In this document: positions 48,185-59,597 of the stretch, piece by piece | How the letters are laid out: each line of letters starts with the position of its first letter | How positions within the stretch are numbered: position 1 is the stretch's first letter | From: Phenylobacterium sp. | Lineage (GTDB): Bacteria; Pseudomonadota; Alphaproteobacteria; Caulobacterales; Caulobacteraceae | Reading direction: 5' to 3' | Length of the DNA stretch: 64,000 nt | Assembly (NCBI GenBank): GCA_020402745.1 | Contig: JADBYZ010000013.1 | Coordinates: 1-64,000 of the forward strand | Position numbers and translations under genes: made by a program | The notes under the pieces: model-generated | What the model saw: only the letters and a program-made list of their open reading frames with translations | What the model was told of the DNA's origin: nothing | The model's database searches: none

Positions 48185-48196
48185 CGGAGAGACCGA

Positions 48197-48754
48197 ATGC
48201 GCAGCAGGACGGCGGAGGACGCCCGACTCCTGGAGCTTCTCGATCCGGTGGCGGAGGCCGCGGGCTACGAGATCGTGCGCCTCAGGCTGATGGGCGGCGA
48301 ACGCGCCCGACGGCTCCAGGTCATGGCTGAGACCCCGGAAGGGGAGATGAACGTCGAGGACTGCGCCCGGCTGTCGCGAGCCCTCTCCGAGGTGCTGGAC
48401 GCAGCCGACCCCCTTTCGGGGGAGTACACCCTGGAGGTCTCGACCCCCGGGGTCGACCGGCCCCTGACCCGCCTCAAGGACTTCGAGGTCTTTGAGGGTC
48501 ACGAGGCCCGGGTCGAGCTGGACCGCATGGCCGAGGGCCGCAAGCGTTTCCGCGGCGAACTGGCCGGCGTCGAGAGCGACCAGGTCGCCATGAACCTCGA
48601 GGGCGAGGCCGAGACCGCCCTCATCCCCTTCGCCTGGATCACAGAGGCGAAACTGATCCTGACCGACCGGCTCATGGAGCGGGGCGCCCAAGAGCGCGCC
48701 CGGCGACTGGCCGACGGTTCCCATCCCGATTCCGACCAGGAGAACGTCCCATGA
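48197..48754 (+). CDS. rimP: Ribosome maturation factor RimP
   Basis: A 185-residue factor for 30S assembly. Visible are [57 protein letters not shown], and [32 protein letters not shown], the family signature; the C-terminal beta-barrel ends [13 protein letters not shown]. The ATG at 48197 fits the family start. Its stop overlaps the nusA ATG. It heads the rimP-nusA-ylxR-infB operon. Confidence 0.95.
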   Translation: MRSRTAEDARLLELLDPVAEAAGYEIVRLRLMGGERARRLQVMAETPEGEMNVEDCARLSRALSEVLDAADPLSGEYTLEVSTPGVDRPLTRLKDFEVFEGHEARVELDRMAEGRKRFRGELAGVESDQVAMNLEGEAETALIPFAWITEAKLILTDRLMERGAQERARRLADGSHPDSDQENVP

Positions 48755-50421
48755 GCCCGACAGGGATCGCCGCAAACCGGCTTGAGCTGTTGCAGATCGC
48801 CGAAGCGGTGGCGCGCGAGAAATCCATCGACCGCGAGGTGGTCATCTCGGCCATCGAGGAGGCCATTCAGAAAGGCGCGCGCGCGCGCTATGGGGCCGAA
48901 CATGACATCCGGGTGCGCATCGACCCCAAGACGGGAGAAACCACCCTCAAGCGGGTGATCCGGGTGATTCCGGACGATGAGACCTTCACGGACGAGGATG
49001 GCCTTCCCGTTGAGCCCGTCGGCATCCGCCGGCTATCGGACGCCCTGCGCGACGACCCCGGGGCCTTCATGGGCAAGACCTATGAGGAGGTTCTTCCCCC
49101 CTTCGAGTTCGGCCGGGTCCAGACCCAGATGGCCCGTCAGGTGGTGACCGGAAAGGTCCGCGAGGCCGAGCGGGAGCGCCAGTATGAGGAGTTCAAGGAC
49201 CGGATCGGCGAGATCGTCAACGGCGTGGTCAAGCGGGTCGAGTATGGCAACACCGTGGTCGACCTGGGCCGCGGCGAAGGGATCATGCGCCGCGACCAGT
49301 CCATCCCCCGCGAGAACTTCAACATCGGCGACCGGATCCGCTGCTACATCTACGACGTGCGCCGGGAATCCAAGGGGCCGCAGATCCTCCTGAGCCGCGC
49401 CCACGGCGGCTTCATGGCCAAGCTCTTCGCCCAGGAAGTGCCTGAGGTGTACGACGGCGTCATCGAGATCCGGGCCGTCGCACGGGACCCGGGCAGCCGG
49501 GCCAAGATGGCCGTGATCTCCAACGACAGCGCCATCGACCCCGTGGGCGCCTGCGTGGGCATGCGCGGCAGCCGGGTGCAGGCGGTCGTCGCCGAACTCC
49601 AGGGCGAGAAGATCGACATCATTCAGTGGAGCCCGGACGAGGCGACCTTCATCGTCAACGCCCTGGCCCCGGCCGAGGTGTCGAAGGTAGTGATGGACGA
49701 GGAGGATGAGCGGGTCGAGGTGGTGGTGCCCGACGAGCAGCTGTCCCTGGCGATCGGCCGGCGCGGGCAGAACGTCCGGCTGGCCTCGCAGCTGACCGGC
49801 TGGCAGATCGACATCATGACCGAAAGCCAGGAGAGCGAGCGCCGCCAGCGCGAGTTCGCCGAGCGCACCGCCCTGTTCCAGGAGGCCCTGGATGTGGACG
49901 AGGTCATCGCCCAGCTTCTGGTGACCGAGGGCTTCGCCACCGTCGAGGATGTGGCCTATGTGGACTCCGCTGAAGTGGCCTCCATCGAAGGCTTTGACGA
50001 GGACACCGCCGAGGAGATTCAGGCCCGGGCGCGTGACCACCTGGAGCGTGAAGCTGCAGAGCTTGACGCCCGACGCCGGGAGCTGGGGGTCGAGGACGGC
50101 CTTCTGGAGATCGAGGGCGTGACCCTGCCGGTCGCTGTGGCCCTGGGCGAGGGCGAAGTGAGGTCGGTGGAGGACCTCGCCGGCCTGGTTCCTGACGACC
50201 TCCGCGGCTGGTTTGAGACCCGCAACGGCGAGCGGGTTCGTGAAGCGGGCATCCTGGAGTCCTTCGGTCTGGAAGCGGCGGACGCCGAGGCCCTGATCCT
50301 GCGCGCGCGCATCGCCATGGGCTGGATCGAGCCGCCGCCGGAAGTGGTGGAGGAAGAGATCGAGGCGGAGCTGAGCGAAGAGGACGTGGTCTTCGGCCAG
50401 CCGGGCGCACGGGAGGCCTGA
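48751..50421 (+). CDS. nusA: Transcription termination/antitermination protein NusA
   Basis: A 556-residue elongation factor. An N-terminal RNA-polymerase-binding domain (1-125), an S1 domain (about 135-200, [24 protein letters not shown]), tandem KH domains (about 200-345, with [18 protein letters not shown] and [19 protein letters not shown]), then acidic C-terminal repeats with helix-hairpin-helix units ([26 protein letters not shown]). Length and layout match alphaproteobacterial NusA. The start overlaps the rimP stop. Confidence 0.97.
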   Translation: MSPTGIAANRLELLQIAEAVAREKSIDREVVISAIEEAIQKGARARYGAEHDIRVRIDPKTGETTLKRVIRVIPDDETFTDEDGLPVEPVGIRRLSDALRDDPGAFMGKTYEEVLPPFEFGRVQTQMARQVVTGKVREAERERQYEEFKDRIGEIVNGVVKRVEYGNTVVDLGRGEGIMRRDQSIPRENFNIGDRIRCYIYDVRRESKGPQILLSRAHGGFMAKLFAQEVPEVYDGVIEIRAVARDPGSRAKMAVISNDSAIDPVGACVGMRGSRVQAVVAELQGEKIDIIQWSPDEATFIVNALAPAEVSKVVMDEEDERVEVVVPDEQLSLAIGRRGQNVRLASQLTGWQIDIMTESQESERRQREFAERTALFQEALDVDEVIAQLLVTEGFATVEDVAYVDSAEVASIEGFDEDTAEEIQARARDHLEREAAELDARRRELGVEDGLLEIEGVTLPVAVALGEGEVRSVEDLAGLVPDDLRGWFETRNGERVREAGILESFGLEAADAEALILRARIAMGWIEPPPEVVEEEIEAELSEEDVVFGQPGAREA

Positions 50422-50428
50422 ACCCGGA

Positions 50429-51118
50429 GTGACCGCCGCCGCACCCAGCCCTCCGAGGACCCACGCCGAGGCCTCCCGGGAAAGTCGGGACCTGGTGACA
50501 GGGCAGGTGCGTCCGCGCGAGTCCCTGATCCGCTTCGCCGTCGGGCCGGGGGGCGAGGTCACGCCGGATCTCGCCGGCAGGCTTCCGGGCCGGGGCCTGT
50601 GGGTGGCGGCGGACAGGTCGTCGGTGGAAACTGCGGCCCGTCGCGGCCTTTTTAGCAGGGCGGCCCGGACCCCCCTGAGGGCCGATCCCGACCTTGCCGA
50701 TCAGGTTGAGCGCCTGCTGCTCCGGCGACTACTGGACAGCCTCGGCCTCGCCCGGCGGGCCGGGGAACTGGTTTTCGGCTTCGAGAAAGTCCTGGCGGCC
50801 ATTTCGAGCGGCCGGGCCGGTTGGCTGATCGAGGCCCTTGACGGCGCCGAAGACGGGCGACGGAAGATCCTCGGAGCCGCCCGGAGGGCGGCGGCGCACC
50901 CTCGCCTGGCGGGGCTTTGGACGGGCGAAGAATTGAGTTTGGCCTTGGGCGGCGAGAATGTGATACACACCGCCTTCCTTGCGGGACGGGCTTCCGACCG
51001 CTGGACATTGGATGTCCAGCGGCTTTCGGGTTTCCGGCCCCTGGTTCCGGAGTCCTGGATCGAGGCGTCCTCTTCGCCGCCCGGGACGCCGGAACCGGCC
51101 AAGGGCGAGGGACTTTGA
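50429..51118 (+). CDS. ylxR: YlxR (DUF448) RNA-binding protein fused to an L7Ae-like domain
   Basis: A 229-residue protein starting at GTG 50429. The YlxR domain (about 15-95) contains RPRESLIRFAVGPGGEVTPDL and GRLPGRGLWVAADRSSVETA. The usual RTC-type start of the domain is altered here (SRDLVTGQVRP). An L7Ae/L30e-like domain follows (LLDSLGLARRAGELVFGFEKVL). YlxR in Bacillus binds RNase P RNA and modulates it. The nusA-ylxR-infB order is standard. Confidence 0.9.
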   Translation: MTAAAPSPPRTHAEASRESRDLVTGQVRPRESLIRFAVGPGGEVTPDLAGRLPGRGLWVAADRSSVETAARRGLFSRAARTPLRADPDLADQVERLLLRRLLDSLGLARRAGELVFGFEKVLAAISSGRAGWLIEALDGAEDGRRKILGAARRAAAHPRLAGLWTGEELSLALGGENVIHTAFLAGRASDRWTLDVQRLSGFRPLVPESWIEASSSPPGTPEPAKGEGL

Positions 51119-51157
51119 AGTGGGCCGGATCCGTCCGGCCGGATGTAAAGCGAGCGC

Positions 51158-54100
51158 ATGAGCGACGAACAAGACAACGGCCGTCCCTCCGCCCCCGGCG
51201 GACGCCAGCCCCTGACCCTCAAGCCGCGCCTCGGCGCCGGATCGGTCAGCGCCGGCACGGTGAAGCAGAGCTTCAGTCATGGCCGATCAAAGACGGTGGT
51301 GGTTGAGACCAAGCGCGCCCGCACGACCGGCTTGCCCCCCGGAAACATGGCCGCCCCGTCCCCGGCCGAGCGCAGACCAAGCCCGCCCGCCACGCCCGCG
51401 CCCCCGCCCGCCGTCCCTGCGGCCTCTGACGGCGGTCTCTCCGCCGAGGAGCTTAAGGCCCGCCAGAAGGCGATTGAGCTCGCCCGCGAGCATCAGGTCC
51501 GCCAAGCCGCCGAAGCCCGCACCCGCGAAGAAGCCGCCGCACGGGCTGAAGCCGCCGCACGGGCGGCGGCCGCCGCAGAGGCCCCCGTCGCGCCTCCGGC
51601 GGGCCCTGAGCGCCCTGCAGCGCCGGCCGTTCCGACCGCGCCCACGATGGGGCCAACCCCCGCCGCGCCGCCAACAGTCCGACCACCGGTCGAGCCGTCG
51701 CGGAGCGCAGCCCCGGGCCAGACCCGCACCTACGAACCGTCCCGCGAGCGTCGCGACGACCGGCCGACCACCACCACCTACCGGCCCGATCGACCGGTGG
51801 GTCGTTTCGAGAACGCCAGCTTCGGCCAGCGCGCGCCCCGGACCGACCAACAGCCCCGGGATCGGGGCGCCCCTGATCGCCCCCGCGAGGGCGACCGCGG
51901 GCCCCGGTCACCGCGGCCCAACGCCCCCGGCGGCGAACCCGTCCGGTATTCGGCCCTGGCGCCTCGTCCAGCCCCCGGCGCCCGCGATGGGGCCCGCCCA
52001 GGCGGAGCGCGTCCGCCACGTCTCGCCCCCGCAGCGGCGCCGGCGACCCCCGAAATCCAGCGCGCCACCCGCCAGGCGCCCCGACCTGGCTCCCAGACCC
52101 TCGATCGCCGGGTGGATGACGACGAGGATACGCGCCGCAAGGCCGCCAATGCCGCGGGCAAGCCGATCAGCCGCGCCAAGGGCGCCACCCAGCGCCGTGA
52201 AGGCCGACTGACCATCCAGGCTGTGGCCGGGGACGACGAGGGCGCCGTCGAGCGGATGCGCTCCCTCGCCTCGGTCCGTCGGGCCCGGGAGCGGGAGCGC
52301 GAGAAGCGCAAGGGCGGCGTTCAGGAGCAGGCCCGCGTGGCCCGCGAGGTGGTGATCCCGGACGTGATCACCGTCGCCGAGTTGTCCAACCGGATGGCCA
52401 CCCGCGGCGTCGATGTCATCAAGTTCCTGATGCGCCAGGGCATGATGGTGAAGATCAACGACGTGATCGACAGCGACACGGCGGAACTGATCGCCACCGA
52501 GTTCGGCCATACGGTCAAGCGGGTCTCGGACTCCGACGTCGAGGAAGGCTTCCTCGGCGCCGAAGACATGGACGAGAACATGGAGGTCCGCGCCCCCGTG
52601 GTGGCGGTCATGGGCCATGTCGACCATGGCAAGACCTCGCTGCTCGACGCCCTGCGCCAGGCCGACGTGGCCGGCGGGGAGCAGGGCGGCATCACCCAGC
52701 ACATCGGCGCCTACCAGGTGAAGCTGCCCAGCGGCGAGAAGGTGACCTTCCTGGACACCCCCGGCCACGCCGCCTTCTCAGCCATGCGGGCGCGGGGCGC
52801 AGAGGTCACCGACGTGGTTGTCCTTGTTGTGGCCGCCGACGACGGGGTCATGCCCCAGACGATCGAGGCCATCCAGCACGCCCGCGCGGCGAGGACGCCG
52901 ATCATCGTGGCCGTCAACAAGATGGACAAGCCGGACTCCAACCCGACCCGGGTGATCAACGAGCTTCTCCAGCACGAGGTGGTGGCCGAGAGCCTGGGCG
53001 GCGACACCCAGATTATCGAGGTCTCGGCCCTGAAGAAGACCGGCCTTGAGGACCTGATCGAGGCTATTCTGCTGCAGGCCGAGGTGCTCGAGCTGAGGGC
53101 CAACCCGGACCGTACGGGCGAGGGCGTGGTGATCGAGTCCAAGATCGACCGTGGCCGCGGCGCGGTCTCGACGGTCCTGGTCAAGCGCGGCACCCTCAAT
53201 CGCGGCGACATCGTCGTGGCTGGCTCCAATTTTGGCCGGGTCCGCGCCCTGCTCAACGAACGTGACGAACAGGTTCCCTCGGCTGGACCGTCAGAGCCTG
53301 TGGAGATCCTCGGCCTGGACGGAGCTCCATCCCCCGGAGAGGCCTTCGCTGTGGTGGAGAACGAGGCGCGCGCCCGGGAACTGACCGAGTACCGGATCCG
53401 TCTGAAGCGCGAGAAGGCTGGCGCCCCCGTCGGCGGCGGCGTTTCCATGGCCGACTTCATGGCCAAGATGCAGGACAAGAAGATCTCGGAGATGCCGGTC
53501 ATCATCAAGGCCGACGTCCAGGGGTCCGCGGAAGCCATTGTCGGCTCCCTCGACAAGCTGGCCACCGACGAGGTCCGCGCCCGGATCATCCTGTCCGGCG
53601 CCGGGGCCATCAGCGAAAGCGATGTCATGCTGGCCAAGGGATCGGGCGCGCCCATCCTGGGCTTCAACGTCCGCGCCACCAGCCAGGCCCGCCAGCTGGC
53701 CGAGCGGGAAGGCGTGGAGATCCGCTACTACGCCATCATCTACGACCTGCTCGACGACGTGAAGGGCGTCATGTCCGGCCTGCTGGCGCCGGAGCAGAGG
53801 GAAACCTTCCTCGGCAACGCTCGCGTCCTGCAGGTGTTCGACATCACCCGGGTGGGCAAGGTCGCCGGCTGCCGTGTCACCGAGGGCGTGGTGCGCCGCG
53901 GCGCCCGCGTCCGGATTGTGCGCAACGACATCGTCGTCCTCGAACTGGGCGTCCTTCAGACCCTCAAGCGGTTTAAGGAAGAAGTGGCCGAGGTCGGCAA
54001 CGGGGTCGAGTGCGGTATGGCCTTCCAGGGCTTCCAGGACATCCAGGAAGGCGACATCATCGAGTGCTTCACCATCGAAGAGGTCAAGCGCAGCCTCTAG
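51158..54100 (+). CDS. infB: Translation initiation factor IF-2
   Basis: A 980-residue GTPase that places initiator tRNA on the ribosome. Residues 1 to about 390 are low-complexity, rich in Ala, Pro, Arg and Glu, with a charged helix around 85-125. The IF2N domain follows, then the G domain with [14 protein letters not shown] from about residue 486, [15 protein letters not shown] and NKMDKPDS. Domains II-IV follow to the C-terminal [17 protein letters not shown]. The long N-terminal part is usual in alphaproteobacteria. Confidence 0.97.
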   Translation: MSDEQDNGRPSAPGGRQPLTLKPRLGAGSVSAGTVKQSFSHGRSKTVVVETKRARTTGLPPGNMAAPSPAERRPSPPATPAPPPAVPAASDGGLSAEELKARQKAIELAREHQVRQAAEARTREEAAARAEAAARAAAAAEAPVAPPAGPERPAAPAVPTAPTMGPTPAAPPTVRPPVEPSRSAAPGQTRTYEPSRERRDDRPTTTTYRPDRPVGRFENASFGQRAPRTDQQPRDRGAPDRPREGDRGPRSPRPNAPGGEPVRYSALAPRPAPGARDGARPGGARPPRLAPAAAPATPEIQRATRQAPRPGSQTLDRRVDDDEDTRRKAANAAGKPISRAKGATQRREGRLTIQAVAGDDEGAVERMRSLASVRRAREREREKRKGGVQEQARVAREVVIPDVITVAELSNRMATRGVDVIKFLMRQGMMVKINDVIDSDTAELIATEFGHTVKRVSDSDVEEGFLGAEDMDENMEVRAPVVAVMGHVDHGKTSLLDALRQADVAGGEQGGITQHIGAYQVKLPSGEKVTFLDTPGHAAFSAMRARGAEVTDVVVLVVAADDGVMPQTIEAIQHARAARTPIIVAVNKMDKPDSNPTRVINELLQHEVVAESLGGDTQIIEVSALKKTGLEDLIEAILLQAEVLELRANPDRTGEGVVIESKIDRGRGAVSTVLVKRGTLNRGDIVVAGSNFGRVRALLNERDEQVPSAGPSEPVEILGLDGAPSPGEAFAVVENEARARELTEYRIRLKREKAGAPVGGGVSMADFMAKMQDKKISEMPVIIKADVQGSAEAIVGSLDKLATDEVRARIILSGAGAISESDVMLAKGSGAPILGFNVRATSQARQLAEREGVEIRYYAIIYDLLDDVKGVMSGLLAPEQRETFLGNARVLQVFDITRVGKVAGCRVTEGVVRRGARVRIVRNDIVVLELGVLQTLKRFKEEVAEVGNGVECGMAFQGFQDIQEGDIIECFTIEEVKRSL

Positions 54101-54122
54101 GGCGCGCCCAGCGGGGAGGTCT

Positions 54123-54638
54123 ATGCTCAAGCGCCTCGTCCTCTTCGGACTCCTCGGCCTCGTGGCGGCCTGCGCGACCGCCAGCCGCCTGGATGCGGCC
54201 AGTGACGTCCACGCCCTTCTCGTGGCGATACGGGACGGGGACCGCGCGGCTTTCGACGCCCGTGTCGACCGCGAGGCCCTGAAGGCCGAGATCGCCTCCC
54301 GCCTCGCCCGTGAGACCTCACGCCTGAAGGTGGACGGCCTCGACCTGGGTCGGCTCGGCGTCGTGGCGGCCCCCGCCCTGGCCAGCCTGGCAGGGGACGC
54401 CCTGATCCAGCCGGGAGTCTTCCGCCAGGTGGCGGAAGCCTATGGCTACTCGCGCGACAAGCCCCTCCCCGGAACTGTGGCCATCGCCAGCCGGCTGAAG
54501 GCCATGCCCGACGGCCGGGTCTGCGCCACATTCGAGAAGGATGGCCCCTGCACCCTGATCTTCACACGCTCGGCCGAGGGCCGGTGGCGGTTGAGCGGTT
54601 TCGAGGGCGACCTCACCTCGCTGAAGATCCGCCTCTGA
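54123..54638 (+). CDS. DUF2939-like lipoprotein
   Basis: A 171-residue protein with a lipobox (LVLFGLLGLVAACATA), so it is probably lipid-modified at the Cys near residue 17. The rest resembles DUF2939: DVHALLVAIRDGDRAAFDARVDREALKAEIASRLAR, and a terminal GRWRLSGFEGDLTSLKIRL. The family is uncharacterised. It starts after GGGGAGG, 22 bases past infB. It and the next gene lie inside an operon that usually goes from infB to rbfA. Confidence 0.82.
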   Translation: MLKRLVLFGLLGLVAACATASRLDAASDVHALLVAIRDGDRAAFDARVDREALKAEIASRLARETSRLKVDGLDLGRLGVVAAPALASLAGDALIQPGVFRQVAEAYGYSRDKPLPGTVAIASRLKAMPDGRVCATFEKDGPCTLIFTRSAEGRWRLSGFEGDLTSLKIRL

Positions 54639-54649
54639 AGGAAGCCGAT

Positions 54650-55441
54650 ATGGCCTGGGAAGACGCCCTCTCCGCCTACGAGGAGTTCACCTTCGAGGAC
54701 GGTCCCTGGACCCGTCCGGTCTGGCGCCGCGGGCAGGGGCCCGCAGTCATCATCATCCACGAGATTCCGGGCCTGGACCCCCTGGTCATCCGCTTCGCCG
54801 ACCGGGTCGCCGAGGCCGGTATGACGGTCTTCCTGCCCAGCCTGATCGGCGACCCGGGCCGGCCGGTCAGCGGCGGCTACGCCCTCAAGTCCATGGCCAC
54901 CGCCTTCTGCGTCCGGCGGGAATTCAACGTCTGGCGGACCGGGCGGACCAGCCCGATCGCCGACTGGCTGCGGGCCCTGGCCCGCAAGGCCCACGCCGAG
55001 TGTGGCGGGGCGGGGGTGGGCGCCGTGGGCATGTGCTTCTCCGGCGGCTTCGCCCTGGCCATGATGACGGAACCCTCCGTGGTGGCGCCGGTCCTGTCCC
55101 AGCCCTCCCTGCCCCTGCCCTTCGGCTCCAGGGCGCGGGCGGCGGACATCGACGTCTCGCCGGAGGACCTGCGCTGCGTGAAGGACCGGCTGGAGGCCGA
55201 GGACCTGACCGTCATGGGCCTGCGCTTCAAGTCGGACCGTTTCGTGCCGGACGCCCGCTTCGAGATGCTGAAGGCGACCTTCGGCGACCGGTTCGACCCG
55301 GTGGAGCTGGACGACGCCGACGCCGCCCCCGCCGACATGCCCCCGCATTCCGTCCTGACCCTGCACCTGCGCGAGGACGGCCCCACCAAGGCCGCAGAGC
55401 AGAAGGTGATCGCCTTCTTCCGGCAGCGAACGGGCGCCTGA
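54650..55441 (+). CDS. Dienelactone hydrolase family protein
   Basis: A 263-residue alpha/beta hydrolase. The nucleophile elbow is GMCFSGGFAL, with Cys at the catalytic place as in dienelactone hydrolases. IIIHEIPGLDPLVIRFADR holds the oxyanion Glu region, and the closing HSVLTLHL has a His. ATG at 54650 follows GAAGG, 12 bases after the lipoprotein stop. Dienelactone hydrolases open lactones in aromatic degradation, but the family is broad and the substrate is unknown. Confidence 0.86.
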   Translation: MAWEDALSAYEEFTFEDGPWTRPVWRRGQGPAVIIIHEIPGLDPLVIRFADRVAEAGMTVFLPSLIGDPGRPVSGGYALKSMATAFCVRREFNVWRTGRTSPIADWLRALARKAHAECGGAGVGAVGMCFSGGFALAMMTEPSVVAPVLSQPSLPLPFGSRARAADIDVSPEDLRCVKDRLEAEDLTVMGLRFKSDRFVPDARFEMLKATFGDRFDPVELDDADAAPADMPPHSVLTLHLREDGPTKAAEQKVIAFFRQRTGA

Positions 55442-55545
55442 GGGCCGCGCTGCTGGACAGGGGGCCTGCGCGCGACTAGAACCCGCCGCCTTTCCCCGAG
55501 CCCGCGTCCGATCCGCGGTCCGGGCCAGCCATCCGGGACCTTCCC

Positions 55546-55983
55546 ATGAAAAAGCATTCCGGCGCCGGTCGCGGCGCCCCGACCGGACCCTCGCAGCGCC
55601 AGCTGCGGGCCGGAGAGCTTATCCGCCACGCCCTGGTCGAGATCCTCCGCGAGGAGGAGATCGCCGATCCCGACCTGGCCGGCGTGTCCGTGACTGTGAC
55701 CGAGGTGCGGATGAGCCCGGATCTGAGGCACGCCTTCGCCTTCGTCGAGCCCCTCGGTGGGCAGGATGCGGGGCGTGTGGTGGCGGGCCTTAACCGCCAC
55801 GCGAAGTTCCTGCGGGGCCGTCTGGGTCGCGAGATCGACATGAAGTTCACTCCCGACCTGAAGTTCGCCCACGACGAGAGCTTCACAGAGGCGGCCCGCA
55901 TGGACGCCCTGTTCCGCGATCCCCGCGTCGCGCGCGACCTGGGGCCAGATGGGGCGCCCGACGCCACGGACGGGGAGGACTGA
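55546..55983 (+). CDS. rbfA: Ribosome-binding factor A
   Basis: A 145-residue KH-type factor for 16S rRNA maturation. [49 protein letters not shown], and [20 protein letters not shown] match the family. The N-terminal 18 residues are basic and disordered. The stop is one base before the GTG of truB, so translation is coupled. Confidence 0.95.
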   Translation: MKKHSGAGRGAPTGPSQRQLRAGELIRHALVEILREEEIADPDLAGVSVTVTEVRMSPDLRHAFAFVEPLGGQDAGRVVAGLNRHAKFLRGRLGREIDMKFTPDLKFAHDESFTEAARMDALFRDPRVARDLGPDGAPDATDGED

Positions 55984-55984
55984 G

Positions 55985-56914
55985 GTGGGGCGGCGCAAGA
56001 GCGGTGAGGCGGTGTCGGGTTGGGTCTGCCTGGACAAGCCCTACGACCTGACCTCGACCCAGGCGGTGGGCCGGGTCCGGCGTCTGTTCAACGCCCAGAA
56101 GGCCGGGCACGCGGGCACCCTGGACCCCCTGGCCACAGGCGTCCTACCCATCGCCCTCGGAGAAGCCACCAAGACGGTCAGCTTCATGATGGACGCGGGC
56201 AAGACCTACCGCTTCACCATCGCCTGGGGCCGCACCACCACCACCCTGGACCGGGAGGGTGAAACCTCGGCCGCCTCGGACGTGCGGCCCACCGCCGACG
56301 AGGCCGCAGCGGCCCTGCCCGCCTTCATTGGCGAGATCGACCAGGTCCCGCCGGCCTTCTCGGCCATCAAGGTGGATGGTGAGCGCGCCTACGACCTGGC
56401 CCGGGCCGGGCAGACGGTGGAGCTGGCCGCCCGCCGGGTGGTGATCCACGACGCCCGGGTGACCGGCGCGCCCGACGCCGATCATGTCGAGATCGAGATC
56501 GACTGCGGCAAGGGCGTCTATGTCCGCGCCCTGGTCCGGGACCTGGCCGAGCGACTTGGCGCCTGCGGGCATGTCAGCGCGCTGAGGCGGACCCGGGTGG
56601 GCCCCTTCACTGAGGACCGGGCGATTACGCTGGAAAACCTTGAGGATCTGGGGCATAAGGCCGGCCTCTTGGAGGCCCTGCTTCCGGTCGAGACCGCCCT
56701 GGACGACATCCCGGAGCTGGCCGTGACCGCAGAAGACGCCTTCAGGCTTAAGCAGGGACGGCCCATCGTTCTCGTTCCCCGACAGGTTGACGACCTGAGG
56801 TCCCGGCTTTCCGCCGGGACCCGGACCGTATCAGTCCTGGCGGGCGGAACCTTGGTGGCGCTCTGCGAGATGCGCATGGGACGGCTCGAACCTGCGCGCG
56901 TCTTTCACCTCTGA
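55985..56914 (+). CDS. truB: tRNA pseudouridine synthase B
   Basis: A 309-residue enzyme making pseudouridine-55 in the T loop of tRNAs. Signature segments are [36 protein letters not shown] with the catalytic Asp, and a PUA-like C-terminus (KQGRPIVLV). I start at GTG 55985 directly after the rbfA stop, with GGGGAGG upstream. A longer frame would overlap rbfA. Confidence 0.95.
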   Translation: MGRRKSGEAVSGWVCLDKPYDLTSTQAVGRVRRLFNAQKAGHAGTLDPLATGVLPIALGEATKTVSFMMDAGKTYRFTIAWGRTTTTLDREGETSAASDVRPTADEAAAALPAFIGEIDQVPPAFSAIKVDGERAYDLARAGQTVELAARRVVIHDARVTGAPDADHVEIEIDCGKGVYVRALVRDLAERLGACGHVSALRRTRVGPFTEDRAITLENLEDLGHKAGLLEALLPVETALDDIPELAVTAEDAFRLKQGRPIVLVPRQVDDLRSRLSAGTRTVSVLAGGTLVALCEMRMGRLEPARVFHL

Positions 56915-56933
56915 CCAGAGCGGAGATCACACG

Positions 56934-57203
56934 ATGTCGATTACGCTGGAACGCAAGGCGGAACTCATCCAGACCCACGGTCGCACGCAGGGCGACACGG
57001 GAAGCGCGGAAGTCCAGGTGGCCATCCTGTCCGAACGGATCGCTAACCTGACCGAGCACTTCAAGAGCCACAAGAAGGACAACCATTCCCGCCGCGGCCT
57101 CCTGAAGATGGTGTCTCAACGCCGCCGTCTGCTGGACCATCTGAAGGCCTCCGACGCCGGTCGCTATCAGGCGATCATCGAAAAGCTCGGTCTGCGCCGC
57201 TAG
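56934..57203 (+). CDS. rpsO: 30S ribosomal protein S15
   Basis: An 89-residue primary 16S rRNA-binding protein: [67 protein letters not shown] and a terminal [12 protein letters not shown]. It is of normal length and follows truB by 19 bases, ahead of pnp as in most proteobacteria. Confidence 0.98.
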   Translation: MSITLERKAELIQTHGRTQGDTGSAEVQVAILSERIANLTEHFKSHKKDNHSRRGLLKMVSQRRRLLDHLKASDAGRYQAIIEKLGLRR

Positions 57204-57209
57204 TTCCCG

Positions 57210-57227
57210 GGGCCCCGCAAGGGGCCC
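57210..57227 (+). terminator. Hairpin after rpsO
   Basis: GGGCCCC-gcaa-GGGGCCC, seven bases past the rpsO stop, is followed by only a few T residues (AGGTTCATTTC). It may be a partial terminator or a processing hairpin in the rpsO-pnp message. Confidence 0.55.
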
Positions 57228-57242
57228 AGGTTCATTTCACCG

Positions 57243-57276
57243 CCGCCCCTGCGACAGGCCGGGGGACCAGGGGCGG
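57243..57276 (+). promoter_or_regulatory. pnp leader stem-loop
   Basis: CCGCCCCTG (57243-57251) pairs perfectly with CAGGGGCGG (57268-57276) around a 16-base loop in the 223-base rpsO-pnp gap. In enterobacteria an RNase III-cleaved stem in the pnp leader mediates autoregulation by polynucleotide phosphorylase. The position here is compatible with that, as an inference only. The remaining gap to 57426 shows nothing else beyond the ribosome site. Confidence 0.5.
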
Positions 57277-57426
57277 TGCGCGGAGGCCCATTCGGGGGTC
57301 GCCGTTCTACGTCGGGGGTTCCACAGAAATCCTCACCGCGCCTGTCGTTCCTGGAGAGGATTTCGGTCGTCCGACGCCCTGTCCGCCCCCGCCGGGAATA
57401 CGCCCGCGGGACAAGAAAGAAACCCA

Positions 57427-59571
57427 ATGTTCGATATCAAGAGAAAGACCATCGAGTGGGGCGGTCGCACGCTGACCCTCGAAACCGGCCGCATGGCCCG
57501 CCAGGCCGACGGTTCCGTCCTGGCCACCTATGGCGAGACCATGGTGCTGGCCACCGCCGTCTTCGCCAAGAGCGCCAAGCCCGGGCAGGACTTCTTCCCC
57601 CTGACCGTGAACTACCAGGAGAAGTACTACGCCGCGGGCAAGATCCCGGGCTCCTTCCCCCGCCGCGAGGCCGCGCCGAGCCAGAAGGAAACCCTGACCT
57701 CTCGCCTGATCGACCGTCCGATCCGGCCCCTGTTCGTCGAGGGCTTCAAGAACGAGGTCCAGGTGGTCACCACCGTGCTGGCCCATGATCTCGAGAACGA
57801 TCCCGACATCGTCGCCATGGTCGCCGCCTCGGCCGCCCTGGTGCTGTCCGGCGCGCCCTTCATGGGCCCCATCGGCGCCGCCCGGGTGGGCTACGCCAAC
57901 GGCGAGTACGTCCTCAACCCGACCCTTGACCAGATGAAGGAGTCCGCCATGGACTTGGTCGTCGCCGGCACGAGCGACGCGGTCATGATGGTCGAATCCG
58001 AGATCCAGGAGCTCTCCGAAGAGGTGGTCCTGGGCGGCGTGACCTTCGCTCACAAGGCCATGCAGCCGGTGATCGACGCCATCATCGAGCTGGCCGAGCA
58101 TTCGGCCAAGGACCCCTTCGAGTTCACCCCGGACGATACCGAGGCCCTCAAGGCTGAAGCCCGCAAGCTGGTGGGCGCCGACCTGGCGGCCGCCTACAAG
58201 ATCGTCGCCAAGGGCCAGCGCTACGACGCGGTCAGTCAGGCCAAGTCCAAGGCCGTGGCCGCCCTGGCCAAGTCGGAAGTCAACCCTGCGGGCGCCGACG
58301 GCCAGAAGCTGGCCGGCGTGCTCAAGGAGCTCGAGGCCGAGGTCGTCCGCCGCAATATCATCGAGACCGGCATCCGGATCGACGGCCGGACTGTGGACAA
58401 GGTGCGCCCCATCGTTTCGGAGGTCGGCGTCCTGACCCGGGCCCATGGCTCGGCCCTGTTCACCCGCGGCGAGACCCAGGCCCTGGTGGTCGCCACCCTG
58501 GGCACCGGCGACGACGAGCAGCTGATCGACGCCCTCGAAGGCAAGTACTACGAGCGCTTCCTGCTGCACTACAACTTCCCCCCCTTCAGCGTCGGCGAGA
58601 CCGGCCGGATGGGCGCCCCCGGGCGTCGGGAAGTGGGTCACGGCAAGCTGGCCTGGCGCGCTGTCCGCCCCATGCTGCCGTCGCATGACGAGTTCCCCTA
58701 CACCCTGCGCCTCGTGTCCGAGGTTCTGGAGTCCAACGGCTCCTCGTCCATGGCCACGGTGTGCGGCGCGTCTCTTGCCCTGATGGACGCGGGCGTGCCC
58801 CTCAAGAAGCCGGTCAGCGGCATCGCCATGGGCCTGATCCTCGAGAAGGACGGCTTCGCCGTGCTTTCCGACATCCTGGGCGACGAGGACCACCTCGGCG
58901 ACATGGACTTCAAGGTGGCCGGCACCGAGGACGGGATCACCTCCCTCCAGATGGACATCAAGATCGCCGGGATCACCGAAGAGATCATGCGCAAGGCGCT
59001 GGAGCAGGCCAAGGGCGGCCGCCAGCACATCCTGGACGAGATGGCGAAGGCTATGGAGGCCCCGCGCACCCAGCTGGGCGAGTACGCGCCGAAGATCGAG
59101 ACCATCAAGATCCCGGTGGACAAGATCCGCGAGGTGATCGGCTCGGGCGGTAAGGTGATCCGCGAGATCACCGCCGAAACGGGCGCCAAGGTCGACATCG
59201 GCGAGGACGGCACCATCCGCATCGCCGCCCCCGACCAGGCCAAGATCGACGCGGCCCGGGACTGGATCAAGTCCATCGCCTCGGAGCCCGAACTGGGCGC
59301 CATCTACACCGGCAAGGTCGTGAAGATCGTCGACTTCGGCGCCTTCGTGAACTTCTTCGGCGCCAAGGACGGCCTGGTCCACGTGAGCCAGATCTCCTCG
59401 GAACGGGTCAACAAGGTCTCCGACGTCCTGCAGGAAGGCCAGTCCGTGAAGGTCAAGCTTCTCGGCTTCGATGACCGGGGCAAGACCCGGCTGTCGATGA
59501 AGGTTGTCGACCAGGAGACCGGCGAGGACCTGTCCAAGAAGGAAGGCGCCGGCGAGGACGCCGAGGGCTGA
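57427..59571 (+). CDS. pnp: Polyribonucleotide nucleotidyltransferase (PNPase)
   Basis: A 714-residue 3'-5' phosphorolytic exoribonuclease of the degradosome. Two RNase PH domains ([17 protein letters not shown], then [20 protein letters not shown]), the [23 protein letters not shown] active-site segment, a KH domain ([16 protein letters not shown]) and a C-terminal S1 domain ([22 protein letters not shown]). All expected domains are present. ATG is preceded by AAGAAAG. A strong terminator follows 27 bases after the stop. Confidence 0.97.
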   Translation: MFDIKRKTIEWGGRTLTLETGRMARQADGSVLATYGETMVLATAVFAKSAKPGQDFFPLTVNYQEKYYAAGKIPGSFPRREAAPSQKETLTSRLIDRPIRPLFVEGFKNEVQVVTTVLAHDLENDPDIVAMVAASAALVLSGAPFMGPIGAARVGYANGEYVLNPTLDQMKESAMDLVVAGTSDAVMMVESEIQELSEEVVLGGVTFAHKAMQPVIDAIIELAEHSAKDPFEFTPDDTEALKAEARKLVGADLAAAYKIVAKGQRYDAVSQAKSKAVAALAKSEVNPAGADGQKLAGVLKELEAEVVRRNIIETGIRIDGRTVDKVRPIVSEVGVLTRAHGSALFTRGETQALVVATLGTGDDEQLIDALEGKYYERFLLHYNFPPFSVGETGRMGAPGRREVGHGKLAWRAVRPMLPSHDEFPYTLRLVSEVLESNGSSSMATVCGASLALMDAGVPLKKPVSGIAMGLILEKDGFAVLSDILGDEDHLGDMDFKVAGTEDGITSLQMDIKIAGITEEIMRKALEQAKGGRQHILDEMAKAMEAPRTQLGEYAPKIETIKIPVDKIREVIGSGGKVIREITAETGAKVDIGEDGTIRIAAPDQAKIDAARDWIKSIASEPELGAIYTGKVVKIVDFGAFVNFFGAKDGLVHVSQISSERVNKVSDVLQEGQSVKVKLLGFDDRGKTRLSMKVVDQETGEDLSKKEGAGEDAEG

Positions 59572-59597
59572 CCCGCCCGATATCCGTCAGATTTCAG

